Shown: positions 1-8,532 of the stretch, piece after piece | Numbering within the stretch: position 1 is the first letter of the stretch | How the letters are laid out: every line of letters starts with the position of its first letter | Source of the DNA: Rhizobium sp. P40RR-XXII | Lineage (GTDB): Bacteria > Pseudomonadota > Alphaproteobacteria > Rhizobiales > Rhizobiaceae | DNA length: 64,000 bases | Reading direction: 5' to 3' | NCBI RefSeq assembly: GCF_012641405.1 | Contig: NZ_JABAII010000004.1 | Span: 124,001 to 188,000, forward strand | Translations under genes and position numbers: made by a program | Notes under the pieces: generated by a model | Told to the model about the DNA's origin: nothing | The model's input: only the letters and a program-made list of their open reading frames with translations | Databases searched by the model: none

Positions 1-1
1 C

Positions 2-4
2 CAT
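2..4 (-). CDS. start codon of a divergent gene leaving the window (possibly efp)
   Basis: The complement of positions 2-4 is ATG, preceded on the minus strand by AAGGAAG (complement of 9-15) at normal Shine-Dalgarno spacing. Only one base of coding sequence beyond the start codon is inside the window, so the product cannot be read. Because the divergent genes are epmA and epmB, which modify elongation factor P, the gene efp is the natural candidate; this is inference from context only. Confidence 0.35.
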
Positions 5-155
5 AAGACTTCCTTGTAACGCTGCGTTTTGCGTCGTAGAGGGACTGTCGAAATGCTCTCCGAGACGCAGCAATTGTTTGCTTGGGGGCGCAACTACCCT
101 AAATTAATGGAAATTGCCACCCCTAAGGCGGCTGGTGTCCTGAAGAAAGCTAGGA

Positions 156-1220
156 ATGAAGCCGAAGTCGAGCAAAGCGTCCCCCTGGTGGACCCGCAAT
201 GTCCATGCGGATCGGCGGCCGTTCCTCATCGGCCGCAATGCCATTCAAGCGGCGCTGCGGACTTTCTTTGCGCGCAACGACTTCATCGAGGTGGATACGG
301 CGACGCTGCAGGTATCGCCCGGCAATGAGGCGCATCTGCATGCCTTCGAGACCGAGGTGGTGACGACCGACGGCAGGGCATCGCGTCTTTATCTGCACAC
401 CTCGCCGGAATTCGCCTGCAAGAAACTCTTGGTGGCCGGCGAAGAGCGCATCGCCTGCTTCGCCCATGTCTACCGCAATCGCGAACGCGGACCGCTGCAC
501 CATCCGGAATTCACCATGCTCGAATGGTACCGGGCAGGCGAAAGCTACGAGATCCTAATGGCCGATTGCGCAGCGCTGCTGAGACTTGCGGCCGAGACGG
601 TCGGGGCGAAGAAGCTAAGCTATCGCGGTGCCGAGACGGATCCGTTTCTTGCGCCCGAGCGCATCAGCGTCGCCGCCGCCTTCGAGCGCTATGCCGGTAT
701 CGATCTTTTTGCCTCCATCGGCCTCGACGGATCGACGGATCGCGAGCGCCTGGCGGAGGATATGCGCCGGGCCGGCATTCGCGTTGCCGGCGACGATCTG
801 TGGCAGGATCTCTTCAGCCGGGTACTGGTCGAGAAGATCGAACCTAATCTTGGCTTCGGCCGCGTCACGATCCTCGATGAATATCCCGTTTCCGAGGCAG
901 CCCTTGCCCGGCCTTCGGCCAGGGACCACCGCGTTGCGGAGCGTTTCGAGCTCTATGCCTGTGGCGTCGAGCTTGCCAATGCTTTCGGCGAGCTCACAAA
1001 TGCCAAGGAGCAGCGACGCCGGTTCGAGATCGAGATGGCGGAAAAGCAACGCGTCTATGGCGAGACCTATCCGCTGGACGAGGATTTTCTGCAGGCGCTT
1101 GCCGTCATGCCGGAGGCAAGCGGCATTGCGCTCGGCTTCGACCGGCTTGTGATGCTGGCGACCGGCGCCTCGCGGATCGAGCAGGTGCTGTGGGCGCCGG
1201 TCGCGGAGTATGACGCATGA
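156..1220 (+). CDS. epmA: EF-P lysine lysyltransferase EpmA (GenX/PoxA)
   Basis: A 354-aa class II lysyl-tRNA-synthetase-like protein without the N-terminal anticodon-binding domain, which is the size and form of EpmA. In the known pathway it uses ATP and (R)-beta-lysine to lysylate a conserved lysine of elongation factor P, helping ribosomes through polyproline. Visible class II features are the motif 2 region with HVYRNRERG and HHPEFTMLEWY in the first third (about residues 100-125) and motif 3 near the end (GIALGFDRLVML). The start at 156 gives the full N-terminus ahead of the catalytic core. Its last codons overlap epmB by 4 nt, so the two are surely co-translated. Confidence 0.93.
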   Translation: MKPKSSKASPWWTRNVHADRRPFLIGRNAIQAALRTFFARNDFIEVDTATLQVSPGNEAHLHAFETEVVTTDGRASRLYLHTSPEFACKKLLVAGEERIACFAHVYRNRERGPLHHPEFTMLEWYRAGESYEILMADCAALLRLAAETVGAKKLSYRGAETDPFLAPERISVAAAFERYAGIDLFASIGLDGSTDRERLAEDMRRAGIRVAGDDLWQDLFSRVLVEKIEPNLGFGRVTILDEYPVSEAALARPSARDHRVAERFELYACGVELANAFGELTNAKEQRRRFEIEMAEKQRVYGETYPLDEDFLQALAVMPEASGIALGFDRLVMLATGASRIEQVLWAPVAEYDA

Positions 1221-2269
1221 ATGCGATACGTCCGATCCGGAACATCGGCGAGCTTGAGCGTGCCGGGCTGATCGATGCCGATCAGGCGATCGCGCTCGAA
1301 GCGGTGGCAGAGCGTTATGCCGTCGCCTTGACGCCGACCGTTACGCGCTTGATCGACCCCGCTGATCCCGTCGATCCCATCGCCCGGCAGTTCGTTCCCG
1401 ACATGGCCGAGTTGGTCGTCACGCCCGAAGAGCGCGCCGATCCGATCGGCGATCACGCGCATAGCCCGGCCGAAGGAATCGTGCATCGCTATCCGGACCG
1501 TGTGCTGCTGAAAGCCGTGCATGTCTGCCCGGTCTATTGCCGCTTCTGCTTTCGGCGCGAAATGGTCGGGCCGCAGGGGCTCGGGACGCTGGATGGCGAC
1601 GCGCTTGACGGTGCCTTCGCCTATATCCGCGACCATAAGGAGGTCTGGGAGGTCATCCTGACGGGCGGCGATCCGCTGGTGCTTTCGCCGCGGCGGCTGG
1701 ACGAGATTCTCAGGCAGCTTGCCGATATCGATCATGTGAAGATCGTCCGCTTTCACACCCGCATTCCGGTCGTCGATCCCTCGAGGATCGATGCGGCGCT
1801 GATCGCGGCTCTGAAGGCGAGCGGCAAGACCCTCTACGTGGCGCTGCATGCCAATCATCCGCGTGAGATGACGGACGAGGCGCGCGCGGCCTGTGCCCGG
1901 CTGGTCGATGCCGGGATCGTACTCGTCAGCCAGTCGGTTTTGCTGAAGGGCGTCAATGACGATCCGGATGTGCTGGCGGCGCTGATGAAGGCTTTCGTCG
2001 AGACGCGGGTGAAGCCCTATTACCTGCACCATCCCGACCTTGCCCCCGGCACCAGCCATTTCCGCATGACGATCGCCGAGGGACAGGCGATTGTCGCGGC
2101 ACTGCGCGGCCGTATTTCCGGCCTTTGCCAACCGACCTATATTCTCGATATTCCCGGTGGTTACGGCAAGGCGGATATCGGCGGGAGTTCGGTTCGCGCG
2201 CTGGGGGAAGGCTATTATTCGATTTCGGACTACCGCGGCGGCGAGCATATCTATCCGCCGGAAGCCTAG
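1217..2269 (+). CDS. epmB: EF-P beta-lysylation protein EpmB (lysine 2,3-aminomutase-like)
   Basis: A 350-aa radical SAM protein of the lysine 2,3-aminomutase family that converts (S)-alpha-lysine to (R)-beta-lysine for EpmA. The [4Fe-4S]/SAM motif CxxxCxxC is C104, C108 and C111 in CPVYCRFCF. The PLP-binding lysine is K318 in PGGYGK near the C-terminus, as in the family. Glycine-rich TGGDPL (149-154) follows the radical SAM core pattern. The ATG overlaps the epmA stop by 4 nt. It is shorter than clostridial lysine aminomutases (over 400 aa), which fits EpmB. No epmC (hydroxylase) is seen in the window. Confidence 0.93.
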   Translation: MNAIRPIRNIGELERAGLIDADQAIALEAVAERYAVALTPTVTRLIDPADPVDPIARQFVPDMAELVVTPEERADPIGDHAHSPAEGIVHRYPDRVLLKAVHVCPVYCRFCFRREMVGPQGLGTLDGDALDGAFAYIRDHKEVWEVILTGGDPLVLSPRRLDEILRQLADIDHVKIVRFHTRIPVVDPSRIDAALIAALKASGKTLYVALHANHPREMTDEARAACARLVDAGIVLVSQSVLLKGVNDDPDVLAALMKAFVETRVKPYYLHHPDLAPGTSHFRMTIAEGQAIVAALRGRISGLCQPTYILDIPGGYGKADIGGSSVRALGEGYYSISDYRGGEHIYPPEA

Positions 2270-2625
2270 AGACCTCTGTCCGGCCTATATTTTCACTGAC
2301 GCTATGATTGTTATGAGGTTTTTTGAATAAAACGTGGCGGCGAATTTTGGCACGTTAACCTTCTTGTGCATTTCAACGTTCCCAAAATCGCCGTTCCACA
2401 ATATTAGTTATTATTGATATTTATGCGCAGGCCGTGAGTTAGATGGCTTACGCATGGTAAATTTCAATCAGACAAGTGTTGTATATAGCAATTTTCCACA
2501 AAGTATAAGTTGGTTGTATTTACCACGTCGCTTAGCGGAATGTTCTATTTTACCTGTTACTTCCTGGCGAACGATAAGACGGCGTGACTTCGGTCGTGCT
2601 TTCCATTGCCAGAAGGGACTAGACT
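2270..2625. other. AT-rich intergenic region with an inverted repeat
   Basis: No credible gene. The base composition is clearly more AT-rich than the flanking genes. An inverted repeat is visible: CGGCGAATTTTGG at 2338-2350 and CCAAAATCGCCG at 2382-2393, identical arms except for one extra A. It could be a hairpin terminating epmB or an operator; the promoter of the downstream carrier-protein operon must lie in this stretch. A ribosome-binding site (AGAAGGGA) precedes the gene at 2626. Confidence 0.5.
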
Positions 2626-2877
2626 ATGAATAAGACGATTCGCGATTTGCTGGCCAAGTTCGGTACGCTTCCCGTTGCTGTCGACCAGATCGAAGACGAT
2701 GCCGATCTTTATGCTGCGGGATTGTCCTCTTTCGCTTCCGTGCAGCTGATGCTTGGCATCGAGGAAGCCTTCGACATCGAATTTCCCGATAACCTGCTGA
2801 ACCGCAAGTCCTTCGCCAGTATCGCCGCAATCGAAAGAACCGTCGGCATGATCCTGGACAGCAGAAAGGTCGCATGA
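2626..2877 (+). CDS. acyl/aminoacyl carrier protein
   Basis: An 83-aa acidic carrier protein of the acyl carrier protein fold. The 4'-phosphopantetheine site is S35 in AGLSSFASVQL, where the usual DSL is replaced by SSF; the helix after it and the IEEAFDIEFP segment are typical of the family. It overlaps the acyl-CoA dehydrogenase gene by 4 nt and lies one gene away from an amino acid:carrier-protein ligase. In Bradyrhizobium and Agrobacterium such ligases are known to load glycine or alanine onto small carrier proteins of this type, so this is probably the ligase's partner rather than the fatty-acid AcpP. The end product is unknown. Confidence 0.85.
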   Translation: MNKTIRDLLAKFGTLPVAVDQIEDDADLYAAGLSSFASVQLMLGIEEAFDIEFPDNLLNRKSFASIAAIERTVGMILDSRKVA

Positions 2878-4070
2878 TGAGTGCGGCGGTCGCTCTGCTT
2901 GAGGTTGGGACCGGCGAGGGGGCGGCGGCGCGCGCCGCCCGCGTCGCTGTAATCGCCAGCCGACATGCCGATGCCGTCGATACCGAGGGCCGGTTCCCAC
3001 ACGAAGCCGTCGACGCGATGCGCGCCGAGAAGCTGCTCTCCATACAGATCCCCGCCGATCTCGGTGGCGAGAGCGCGTCGATCACCGAGATTGCCGAGCT
3101 GTGCTCGATCCTCGGTCAGGCCTGCGCCGCCAGCGCCATGGTCTTCGCCATGCATCAGATCAAGCTTTCGAGCCTGGTCGAGCATGGCGCCGATAGTGAC
3201 TGGCACCGCGACTTCATGCGCCGCATCGCCAAGGAGCAGCTGCTGCTGGCTTCGGCGACGACCGAAGGCGGGATCGGCGGCAACCTGCGCAACAGTATCT
3301 GCGCCATCAAGGTCGAAGGCGATACCTGCTACCTCGAAAAGGATGCGACCGTCATTTCCTACGGCGCCCATGCCGACGCCATTCTGATCACCTCGCGCAG
3401 CCATGCCGAGGCGGCGTCCTCCGATCAGGTACTGACCTGTTTCCTTAGGGATCAATACGACATAAAGCGCACGGTCGAGTGGAACACGCTCGGCATGCGC
3501 GGCACCTGCTCCGACGGCTTCCTGTTCAAGGGCGAGGCTCCGGCCAGGCAGATCCTGCCGAAGCCGTTTGCCGAGATCGCCGCGCAATCGATGCTGGCAA
3601 GCTCTCATCTCCTCTGGAGCGGTGTCTGGTACGGCATTGCCGCCGATGCGGTTTCCCGCGCACAGGCCTTCGTGCGTGCCGCGGCCCGCAAGTCTCCCGG
3701 TGCGCCGCCGCCCGGCGCGCTGCGCCTAGCCGAAGCCTCCAGCATGCTGCAGATGGTGAAGTCCAATGTGGTTGCCGGGCTGAAAGCCTATGAAGAGGCG
3801 AAGCTCGATGCGGACCGCCTGTCGTCGATGGGTTTTGCGGTGGCGATGAACAACGTCAAGATCGCCTCATCGGAGATGATCCTGCCGATCATCAACCACG
3901 CGATGCTGATCTGCGGCATCATGGGCTACAAGAACGGTACGCCCTATAGCCTCGGCCGCCACCTGCGCGACGCACACTCAGCTCAATTGATGATCTCGAA
4001 CGACCGCATCCTCGGCAATACGTCGACCATGCTGCTCGTCCACAAACAAGATACCAGCCTGTTGGGGTAA
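2874..4070 (+). CDS. acyl-CoA dehydrogenase family flavoprotein
   Basis: A 398-aa protein with the acyl-CoA dehydrogenase layout: helical N-terminal domain, middle beta domain with the flavin-contacting stretch around [13 protein letters not shown] (about 122-134), and a helical C-terminal domain ending in [20 protein letters not shown]. Enzymes of this family dehydrogenate or otherwise oxidise acyl thioesters with FAD. Placed between a carrier protein (4-nt overlap) and an aminoacyl-carrier-protein ligase (5-nt gap), it probably acts on a carrier-bound aminoacyl or acyl thioester instead of a CoA ester; this is inference. It has no membrane segment. Confidence 0.8.
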   Translation: MMSAAVALLEVGTGEGAAARAARVAVIASRHADAVDTEGRFPHEAVDAMRAEKLLSIQIPADLGGESASITEIAELCSILGQACAASAMVFAMHQIKLSSLVEHGADSDWHRDFMRRIAKEQLLLASATTEGGIGGNLRNSICAIKVEGDTCYLEKDATVISYGAHADAILITSRSHAEAASSDQVLTCFLRDQYDIKRTVEWNTLGMRGTCSDGFLFKGEAPARQILPKPFAEIAAQSMLASSHLLWSGVWYGIAADAVSRAQAFVRAAARKSPGAPPPGALRLAEASSMLQMVKSNVVAGLKAYEEAKLDADRLSSMGFAVAMNNVKIASSEMILPIINHAMLICGIMGYKNGTPYSLGRHLRDAHSAQLMISNDRILGNTSTMLLVHKQDTSLLG

Positions 4071-4075
4071 TCGTC

Positions 4076-4984
4076 ATGGATATGCAGACCTCGTTTCTCG
4101 ACCGCCTTTTCGAATCCGGTCTTCTGATCGACACTGGCGTTGACGGCCTCTATGGCCGCAGCGGCCAGTTCGAAGACGTCATTGCCGCTTTCGAGCGCCT
4201 GATCGACATGTTCGGCGGCGCCGATGGCGCCGAGGCCATCCGCTTTCCGCCCGGCATGAACCGCGCCTTCTTCGAAACGAGCGGTTACATGAAGAGCTTT
4301 CCGCAGCTCGCCGGCACGGTGCACAGCTTCTGCGGCAGCGAGCTTGATCATATGAGTCTGCTGAAGTGCATGGAAGTCGGCGACGACTGGACCAAGGACC
4401 AGCAGGCGACCGATATCGTGCTGACGCCAGCAGCCTGCTATCCGCTTTATCCGACGGTCGCCAAGCGCGGCGCATTGCCTGACACCGGCGCGCTCTTCGA
4501 CCTGCAATCCTACTGCTTCCGCCACGAGCCTTCGAAGGATCCGGCCCGCCAGCAGCTCTTCCGCATGCGCGAATATGTCTGCATGGGCAGCGAAAAGCAT
4601 GTGACGGATTTCCGCCAGAGCTGGATGGATCGCGGTATCGGGATGATGAAGGCCGTCGGCCTCGACGTGACCATAGACGTCGCCAACGACCCGTTCTTCG
4701 GCCGCGCCGGCAAGATGCTCGCCAATAACCAGCGCGACCAGAACCTGAAGTTCGAGCTGCTGATCCCGATCACGTCTGCCGCCAAGCCGACCGCCTGCAT
4801 GAGCTTCAACTACCATCAGGATGCCTTCGGTACGAAGTGGGGCCTGAACTTTGCCAACGGCAGCGTCGTGCACACGGCCTGCGTCGGCTTCGGCCTGGAG
4901 CGTATCGCGCTGGCGCTGTTCCACACCCACGGTCTCGACGCTATGGAATGGCCCGAGAGCGTGCGCAAGGCGCTGTGGGGCTGA
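4076..4984 (+). CDS. amino acid--[acyl-carrier-protein] ligase (seryl-tRNA synthetase homologue)
   Basis: A 302-aa class II aminoacyl-tRNA-synthetase-like protein lacking the tRNA-binding arm. It matches the described family that activates glycine or alanine with ATP and transfers it to the phosphopantetheine of a carrier protein. The three zinc ligands of atypical archaeal SerRS-type enzymes can be placed at C121 (TPAACYPLY), E166 (RMREYVC) and C269 ([11 protein letters not shown]). Spacing between them (45 and 103 residues) equals that known for the Bradyrhizobium enzyme Bll0957. Motif 2 is near FRMREYV and motif 3 near [12 protein letters not shown]. It sits with its presumed carrier protein in one operon. 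Confidence 0.9.
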   Translation: MDMQTSFLDRLFESGLLIDTGVDGLYGRSGQFEDVIAAFERLIDMFGGADGAEAIRFPPGMNRAFFETSGYMKSFPQLAGTVHSFCGSELDHMSLLKCMEVGDDWTKDQQATDIVLTPAACYPLYPTVAKRGALPDTGALFDLQSYCFRHEPSKDPARQQLFRMREYVCMGSEKHVTDFRQSWMDRGIGMMKAVGLDVTIDVANDPFFGRAGKMLANNQRDQNLKFELLIPITSAAKPTACMSFNYHQDAFGTKWGLNFANGSVVHTACVGFGLERIALALFHTHGLDAMEWPESVRKALWG

Positions 4985-4992
4985 TCGCTTCC

Positions 4993-5952
4993 ATGGCTGC
5001 CGTGTTTCAAGGACTGGATCCCGCCGCCTACAAGCCACATGCGCTGCACGACAGTGAGCGCATGTGGCCCGAAACCAACTGCTATATCGATCTCTGGATC
5101 GAGGTGCTCTCGAGCCTGAAGCTGCCACCGGAAGCCATGCTCGGCTTCACGGTGACACAGGATTTCGAAGGCGACCAGTTCACCTTCTTCAAGGTGCCGC
5201 TCGAAGATCTGGAAGCGCTCTATGGTGTGCGCTGCACCGAGCTTGCAATCTACGACAAGGTGCAGAACCATATCGCCGAGCAGATCGGCCGCGGCCGGCT
5301 CTGCCTAGTGGAGATGGACTCCTTCTTCATGCCCGATACGCAGGGCGTCGGCTATCGTCGCGAACACGGCAAGACGACGGTGGCGATCAACCGGCTCGAC
5401 ATGGAAGGCCGCACAGTCGATTACTTCCACAATGGCGGGTTCTTCCAACTGTCGGCCGAGGATTTCGATGGGCTCTTCCAGCTGCATTTGACAGATGAGG
5501 ACCTGCCCTTCCTGCCCTACACGGAATTTGCGAAATTCCCGGAGAAGTCACCGGGCGAAGCCGCAATCCGTCAGACGGCGCGGCAGCTTCTGTCCTTCCA
5601 TTTCCGCCGCCGGCCACGCGCCAATCCGATCCGCGTCTTTGCCGAAGTCTTCCCCGCGCAGGTGGAAGCGATCGCCGAACGGCCTTTCGGTTTCTTCCAT
5701 AAATACGCTTTCAACACGTTGCGTCAGCTCGGCGCCAATTTCGAGCTAGCCGGCAGTCATTTCGACTGGCTGACAGCCGACTTGTCCGATGCGGCCGGAG
5801 AAGCGCGGAAAATTTCCGAGACGGCGAAGTCGGTGCAGTTCCAACTCGCCCGCGCCGTCACGCGCAAGAAATTCGAGCCGTTGCGGACAGCGCTTGATCC
5901 GGCTGCAGATGCGTGGGATTCCATGATGAGCGAGCTCGAACGGAAGCTTTGA
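4993..5952 (+). CDS. DUF1839 family protein
   Basis: A 319-aa soluble protein of the DUF1839 family, which is habitually found next to amino acid:carrier-protein ligases; no biochemical function is established. The ATG at 4993 is chosen because it lies 8 nt after the ligase stop and gives a compact N-terminus (MAAVFQGLDPAAYKPH); the open frame continues upstream inside the ligase gene. Conserved-looking features include ERMWPETNCYIDLWIEV near residue 20, DSFFMPDT near 110 and GVGYRREHGKTT after it, with Cys, His and Asp residues that could form an active site. A role in unloading or using the carrier-bound aminoacyl group is a guess. Confidence 0.78.
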   Translation: MAAVFQGLDPAAYKPHALHDSERMWPETNCYIDLWIEVLSSLKLPPEAMLGFTVTQDFEGDQFTFFKVPLEDLEALYGVRCTELAIYDKVQNHIAEQIGRGRLCLVEMDSFFMPDTQGVGYRREHGKTTVAINRLDMEGRTVDYFHNGGFFQLSAEDFDGLFQLHLTDEDLPFLPYTEFAKFPEKSPGEAAIRQTARQLLSFHFRRRPRANPIRVFAEVFPAQVEAIAERPFGFFHKYAFNTLRQLGANFELAGSHFDWLTADLSDAAGEARKISETAKSVQFQLARAVTRKKFEPLRTALDPAADAWDSMMSELERKL

Positions 5953-6061
5953 CCGGCTTCCGTTCGATCGCGATACGGCTGGGTTATTTCTGAACATATT
6001 GGGGCGGGGGAAATCCTCCGAAAATGTCATGGGCGGGCGCTTGGCGGATCTCGGCGGTGGA

Positions 6062-8500
6062 ATGCGGCTGAGCGAGGGTTGGAATCTGGTGTTCACGGAT
6101 GCAGGCACCTGCATTGCGCCCTCCGATGTGCCGCTGACGTCTGGCTTCATCCCGGCGCCCGTGCCGGGCACGGTGGCGGAGGCCTTGGAAAAGGCCGGGC
6201 GTTTCGACCGGACGAAGCCGCAGCTTCTTCAGGACCGCGATGCCTGGTACATCTGCCGTTTGGTGGATGCGGGGGCGGGAGAGGCGGTTTTGCGGCTGGA
6301 GGGACTTGCGACGCTTTGTGAAGTTTTTCTCAACGGCCAGAAAATCCTTGTCTCCGAAAGCATGTTCGAAGCGCATGACGTCGACGTCACCCTGCTTGGC
6401 GGCGACGAGCTGGCGCTTTGCTTCCGCGCGCTGGAGCCGAAGCTTTCCGAGCCAGGGCCGCGCGCCCGCTGGCGACCGCAGATGATTACGCCGCAGGGCC
6501 TGCGGATGGTGCGCACGACGCTGCTCGGCCATATGCCCGGCTGGTGCCCCGAGGTTCAGGCCGTCGGCCCCTGGCGGCCGATTTCACTGCTGCGGCCGAG
6601 CGCGCCTGTTGTTCGTGATCTTTCCCTGCGGCCGGACCTGCTCGAAAATGGCGAGGGCCGACTCTATGCCTCGGTTGCGATCGAGGGCGATGTCGAAGAG
6701 CTGGCGCTGCGATACGGCGAGACGGAGCAGGCGTTCGAGAACGATGGTGCCGGCCGCTATACCGCAATCCTGAAAATTCCCGATGTGGCGCCCTGGTGGC
6801 CGCATACGCATGGTGTGCCGCATCTCCATGATGTCACGCTCGTCATCGATGGGGTCGAGCACGCGCTTGGGCAGACTGGTTTTCGCCGGCTGTCGGTCGA
6901 TCGCGGGACCGACGGGCAGGATTTTGCACTGATTGTCAATGGCGAGCGGATTTTCTGCCGTGGCGCAGTCTGGACCACGGCTGACATCGTGCGCCTGCCG
7001 GGCGGCCGCGACGATTACCTGAGCTGGCTACGGCTGGCGGCCGAGGCCGGCATGAACATGATCCGCATCGGCGGCACCATGGCCTATGAGACGCCGGACT
7101 TCTTCCGCCTCTGCGACGAACTCGGCCTGCTCGTCTGGCAGGATTTCATGTTTGCCAATTTCGACTATCCGAAGAACGACAAGGCCTTCAATACCCATGT
7201 CGAGGTCGAGGTTTCGCAGCTTCTGAACCGTACCCGCCTGTCGCCTTCGCTGGCTGTCCTTTGCGGCGGCAGCGAGATCCACCAGCAGGCGGCGATGATG
7301 GGCCTGCCCGAACAGTTCTGGAAAAGTCCTGTTGTCGAGGAGATCATTCCTCCACTGGTGCAATCGCTCCGGCCGGATGTGCCTTATATCGTCAATTCAC
7401 CCTCCGGCGGCCCTATGCCGTTTTCGCCGAATGCCGGTGTCACGCATTATTACGGCGTCGGCGCCTATATGCGGCCGCTTGCCGATGCGCGCCGCGCCGA
7501 TGTCCGCTTTGCCGCCGAGAGTCTCGCTTTCGCGCATGTGCCGCAGCCGCGCACGCTCGGCCGGCATCTGCCTGTTCCTGCGGTCCATAGCCCGCTATGG
7601 AAGGAACGCGTGCCGCGCGATCGCGGCGCTTCCTGGGATTTCGAGGATATGCGCGACCATTATCTTCACGAGTTTTATGGTTTCGAGCCCAATCGGCTGC
7701 GGCGGGAAGATCCCGATCTCTATCTTAACCTCTCCCGCGCTGTGACCGGCGAAGTGGCCGAGGAGACCTATGCCGAGTGGCGCCGCCACGGTTCCGGCTG
7801 CAACGGGGCGCTCGTCTGGACGCTGCAGGACCTGCTTCCCGGCGCCGGCTGGGGCGTGATCGACTCGACCGGGGAGCCGAAGCCGGTCTGGTATGCGCTG
7901 CGCCGTGCCTTCCGGCCGGTGCAGGTGCTGCTCGTGGACGAGGGCACGAACGGTCTCGACGTGCATATCATCAACGAAAGCGATGCGGTGCTTGAGCTGA
8001 CGGTCGAGGTCTCCTGCCTGCGCGACGGCCGTCAGATCGTCGTCGGCGGTGGCCGCGATCTGGTCGTCGAAGCCCGCGGCAAGCAAAAGATAGCCTGCAC
8101 TGATCTTTTCGGCGCCTTCTTCGACACGACCTATGCCTTCCGCTTCGGCCCGCCGTCGCATGATGTTACGGTGGCGCGGCTGACGACATCAGCGACCGGC
8201 ATGGTGATCGCTCAGGCCTTTTACTTTCCGCTGGGACGAGCCAGGGCGTTTCACGATGCCGAGATCACGGCGTCGGCGGTGCAGGAGGGCGAGGACTGGT
8301 TCCTCGATCTCAGCACCGATAGGCTGGCGCAATCGGTGCAGATCGATCTGGAGGCCTATCGGGCGGAGGATGACTGGTTCCATCTTGCACCGGGCAGCAG
8401 CCGGCGCATTCGGCTGGATCGGCGGGACGGTATTCCGGCCGATGCCATTCCGATGGGCCAGATCCGCACCATCGGCAGCCGGCGGATCGTCGAGGTTTGA
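6062..8500 (+). CDS. glycoside hydrolase family 2 protein (beta-mannosidase-like)
   Basis: A protein of about 812 aa with GH2 architecture: N-terminal jelly-roll (GWNLVF, PGTVAEAL, DAWYICR), immunoglobulin-like domain, then a TIM barrel. Barrel signals are GMNMIRIGGTMAYETPDFF, LGLLVWQDFMFANFDYP and LAVLCGGSEIHQQA; the last contains the N-E-type acid/base region, here SE. The carboxy half has the WALQD-like stretch GALVWTLQDLLPGAGWGVID typical of beta-mannosidases. It probably acts in the cytoplasm, since no signal peptide is seen. Starts at 5999 (TTG) and 6029 (ATG) are also open; 6062 fits the family N-terminus best. Being 110 nt after the DUF1839 gene, it may belong to the carrier-protein operon. 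Confidence 0.8.
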   Translation: MRLSEGWNLVFTDAGTCIAPSDVPLTSGFIPAPVPGTVAEALEKAGRFDRTKPQLLQDRDAWYICRLVDAGAGEAVLRLEGLATLCEVFLNGQKILVSESMFEAHDVDVTLLGGDELALCFRALEPKLSEPGPRARWRPQMITPQGLRMVRTTLLGHMPGWCPEVQAVGPWRPISLLRPSAPVVRDLSLRPDLLENGEGRLYASVAIEGDVEELALRYGETEQAFENDGAGRYTAILKIPDVAPWWPHTHGVPHLHDVTLVIDGVEHALGQTGFRRLSVDRGTDGQDFALIVNGERIFCRGAVWTTADIVRLPGGRDDYLSWLRLAAEAGMNMIRIGGTMAYETPDFFRLCDELGLLVWQDFMFANFDYPKNDKAFNTHVEVEVSQLLNRTRLSPSLAVLCGGSEIHQQAAMMGLPEQFWKSPVVEEIIPPLVQSLRPDVPYIVNSPSGGPMPFSPNAGVTHYYGVGAYMRPLADARRADVRFAAESLAFAHVPQPRTLGRHLPVPAVHSPLWKERVPRDRGASWDFEDMRDHYLHEFYGFEPNRLRREDPDLYLNLSRAVTGEVAEETYAEWRRHGSGCNGALVWTLQDLLPGAGWGVIDSTGEPKPVWYALRRAFRPVQVLLVDEGTNGLDVHIINESDAVLELTVEVSCLRDGRQIVVGGGRDLVVEARGKQKIACTDLFGAFFDTTYAFRFGPPSHDVTVARLTTSATGMVIAQAFYFPLGRARAFHDAEITASAVQEGEDWFLDLSTDRLAQSVQIDLEAYRAEDDWFHLAPGSSRRIRLDRRDGIPADAIPMGQIRTIGSRRIVEV

Positions 8501-8532
8501 TTGGGGCGAGATAGGTCCCGCTCTAGCTCCAA

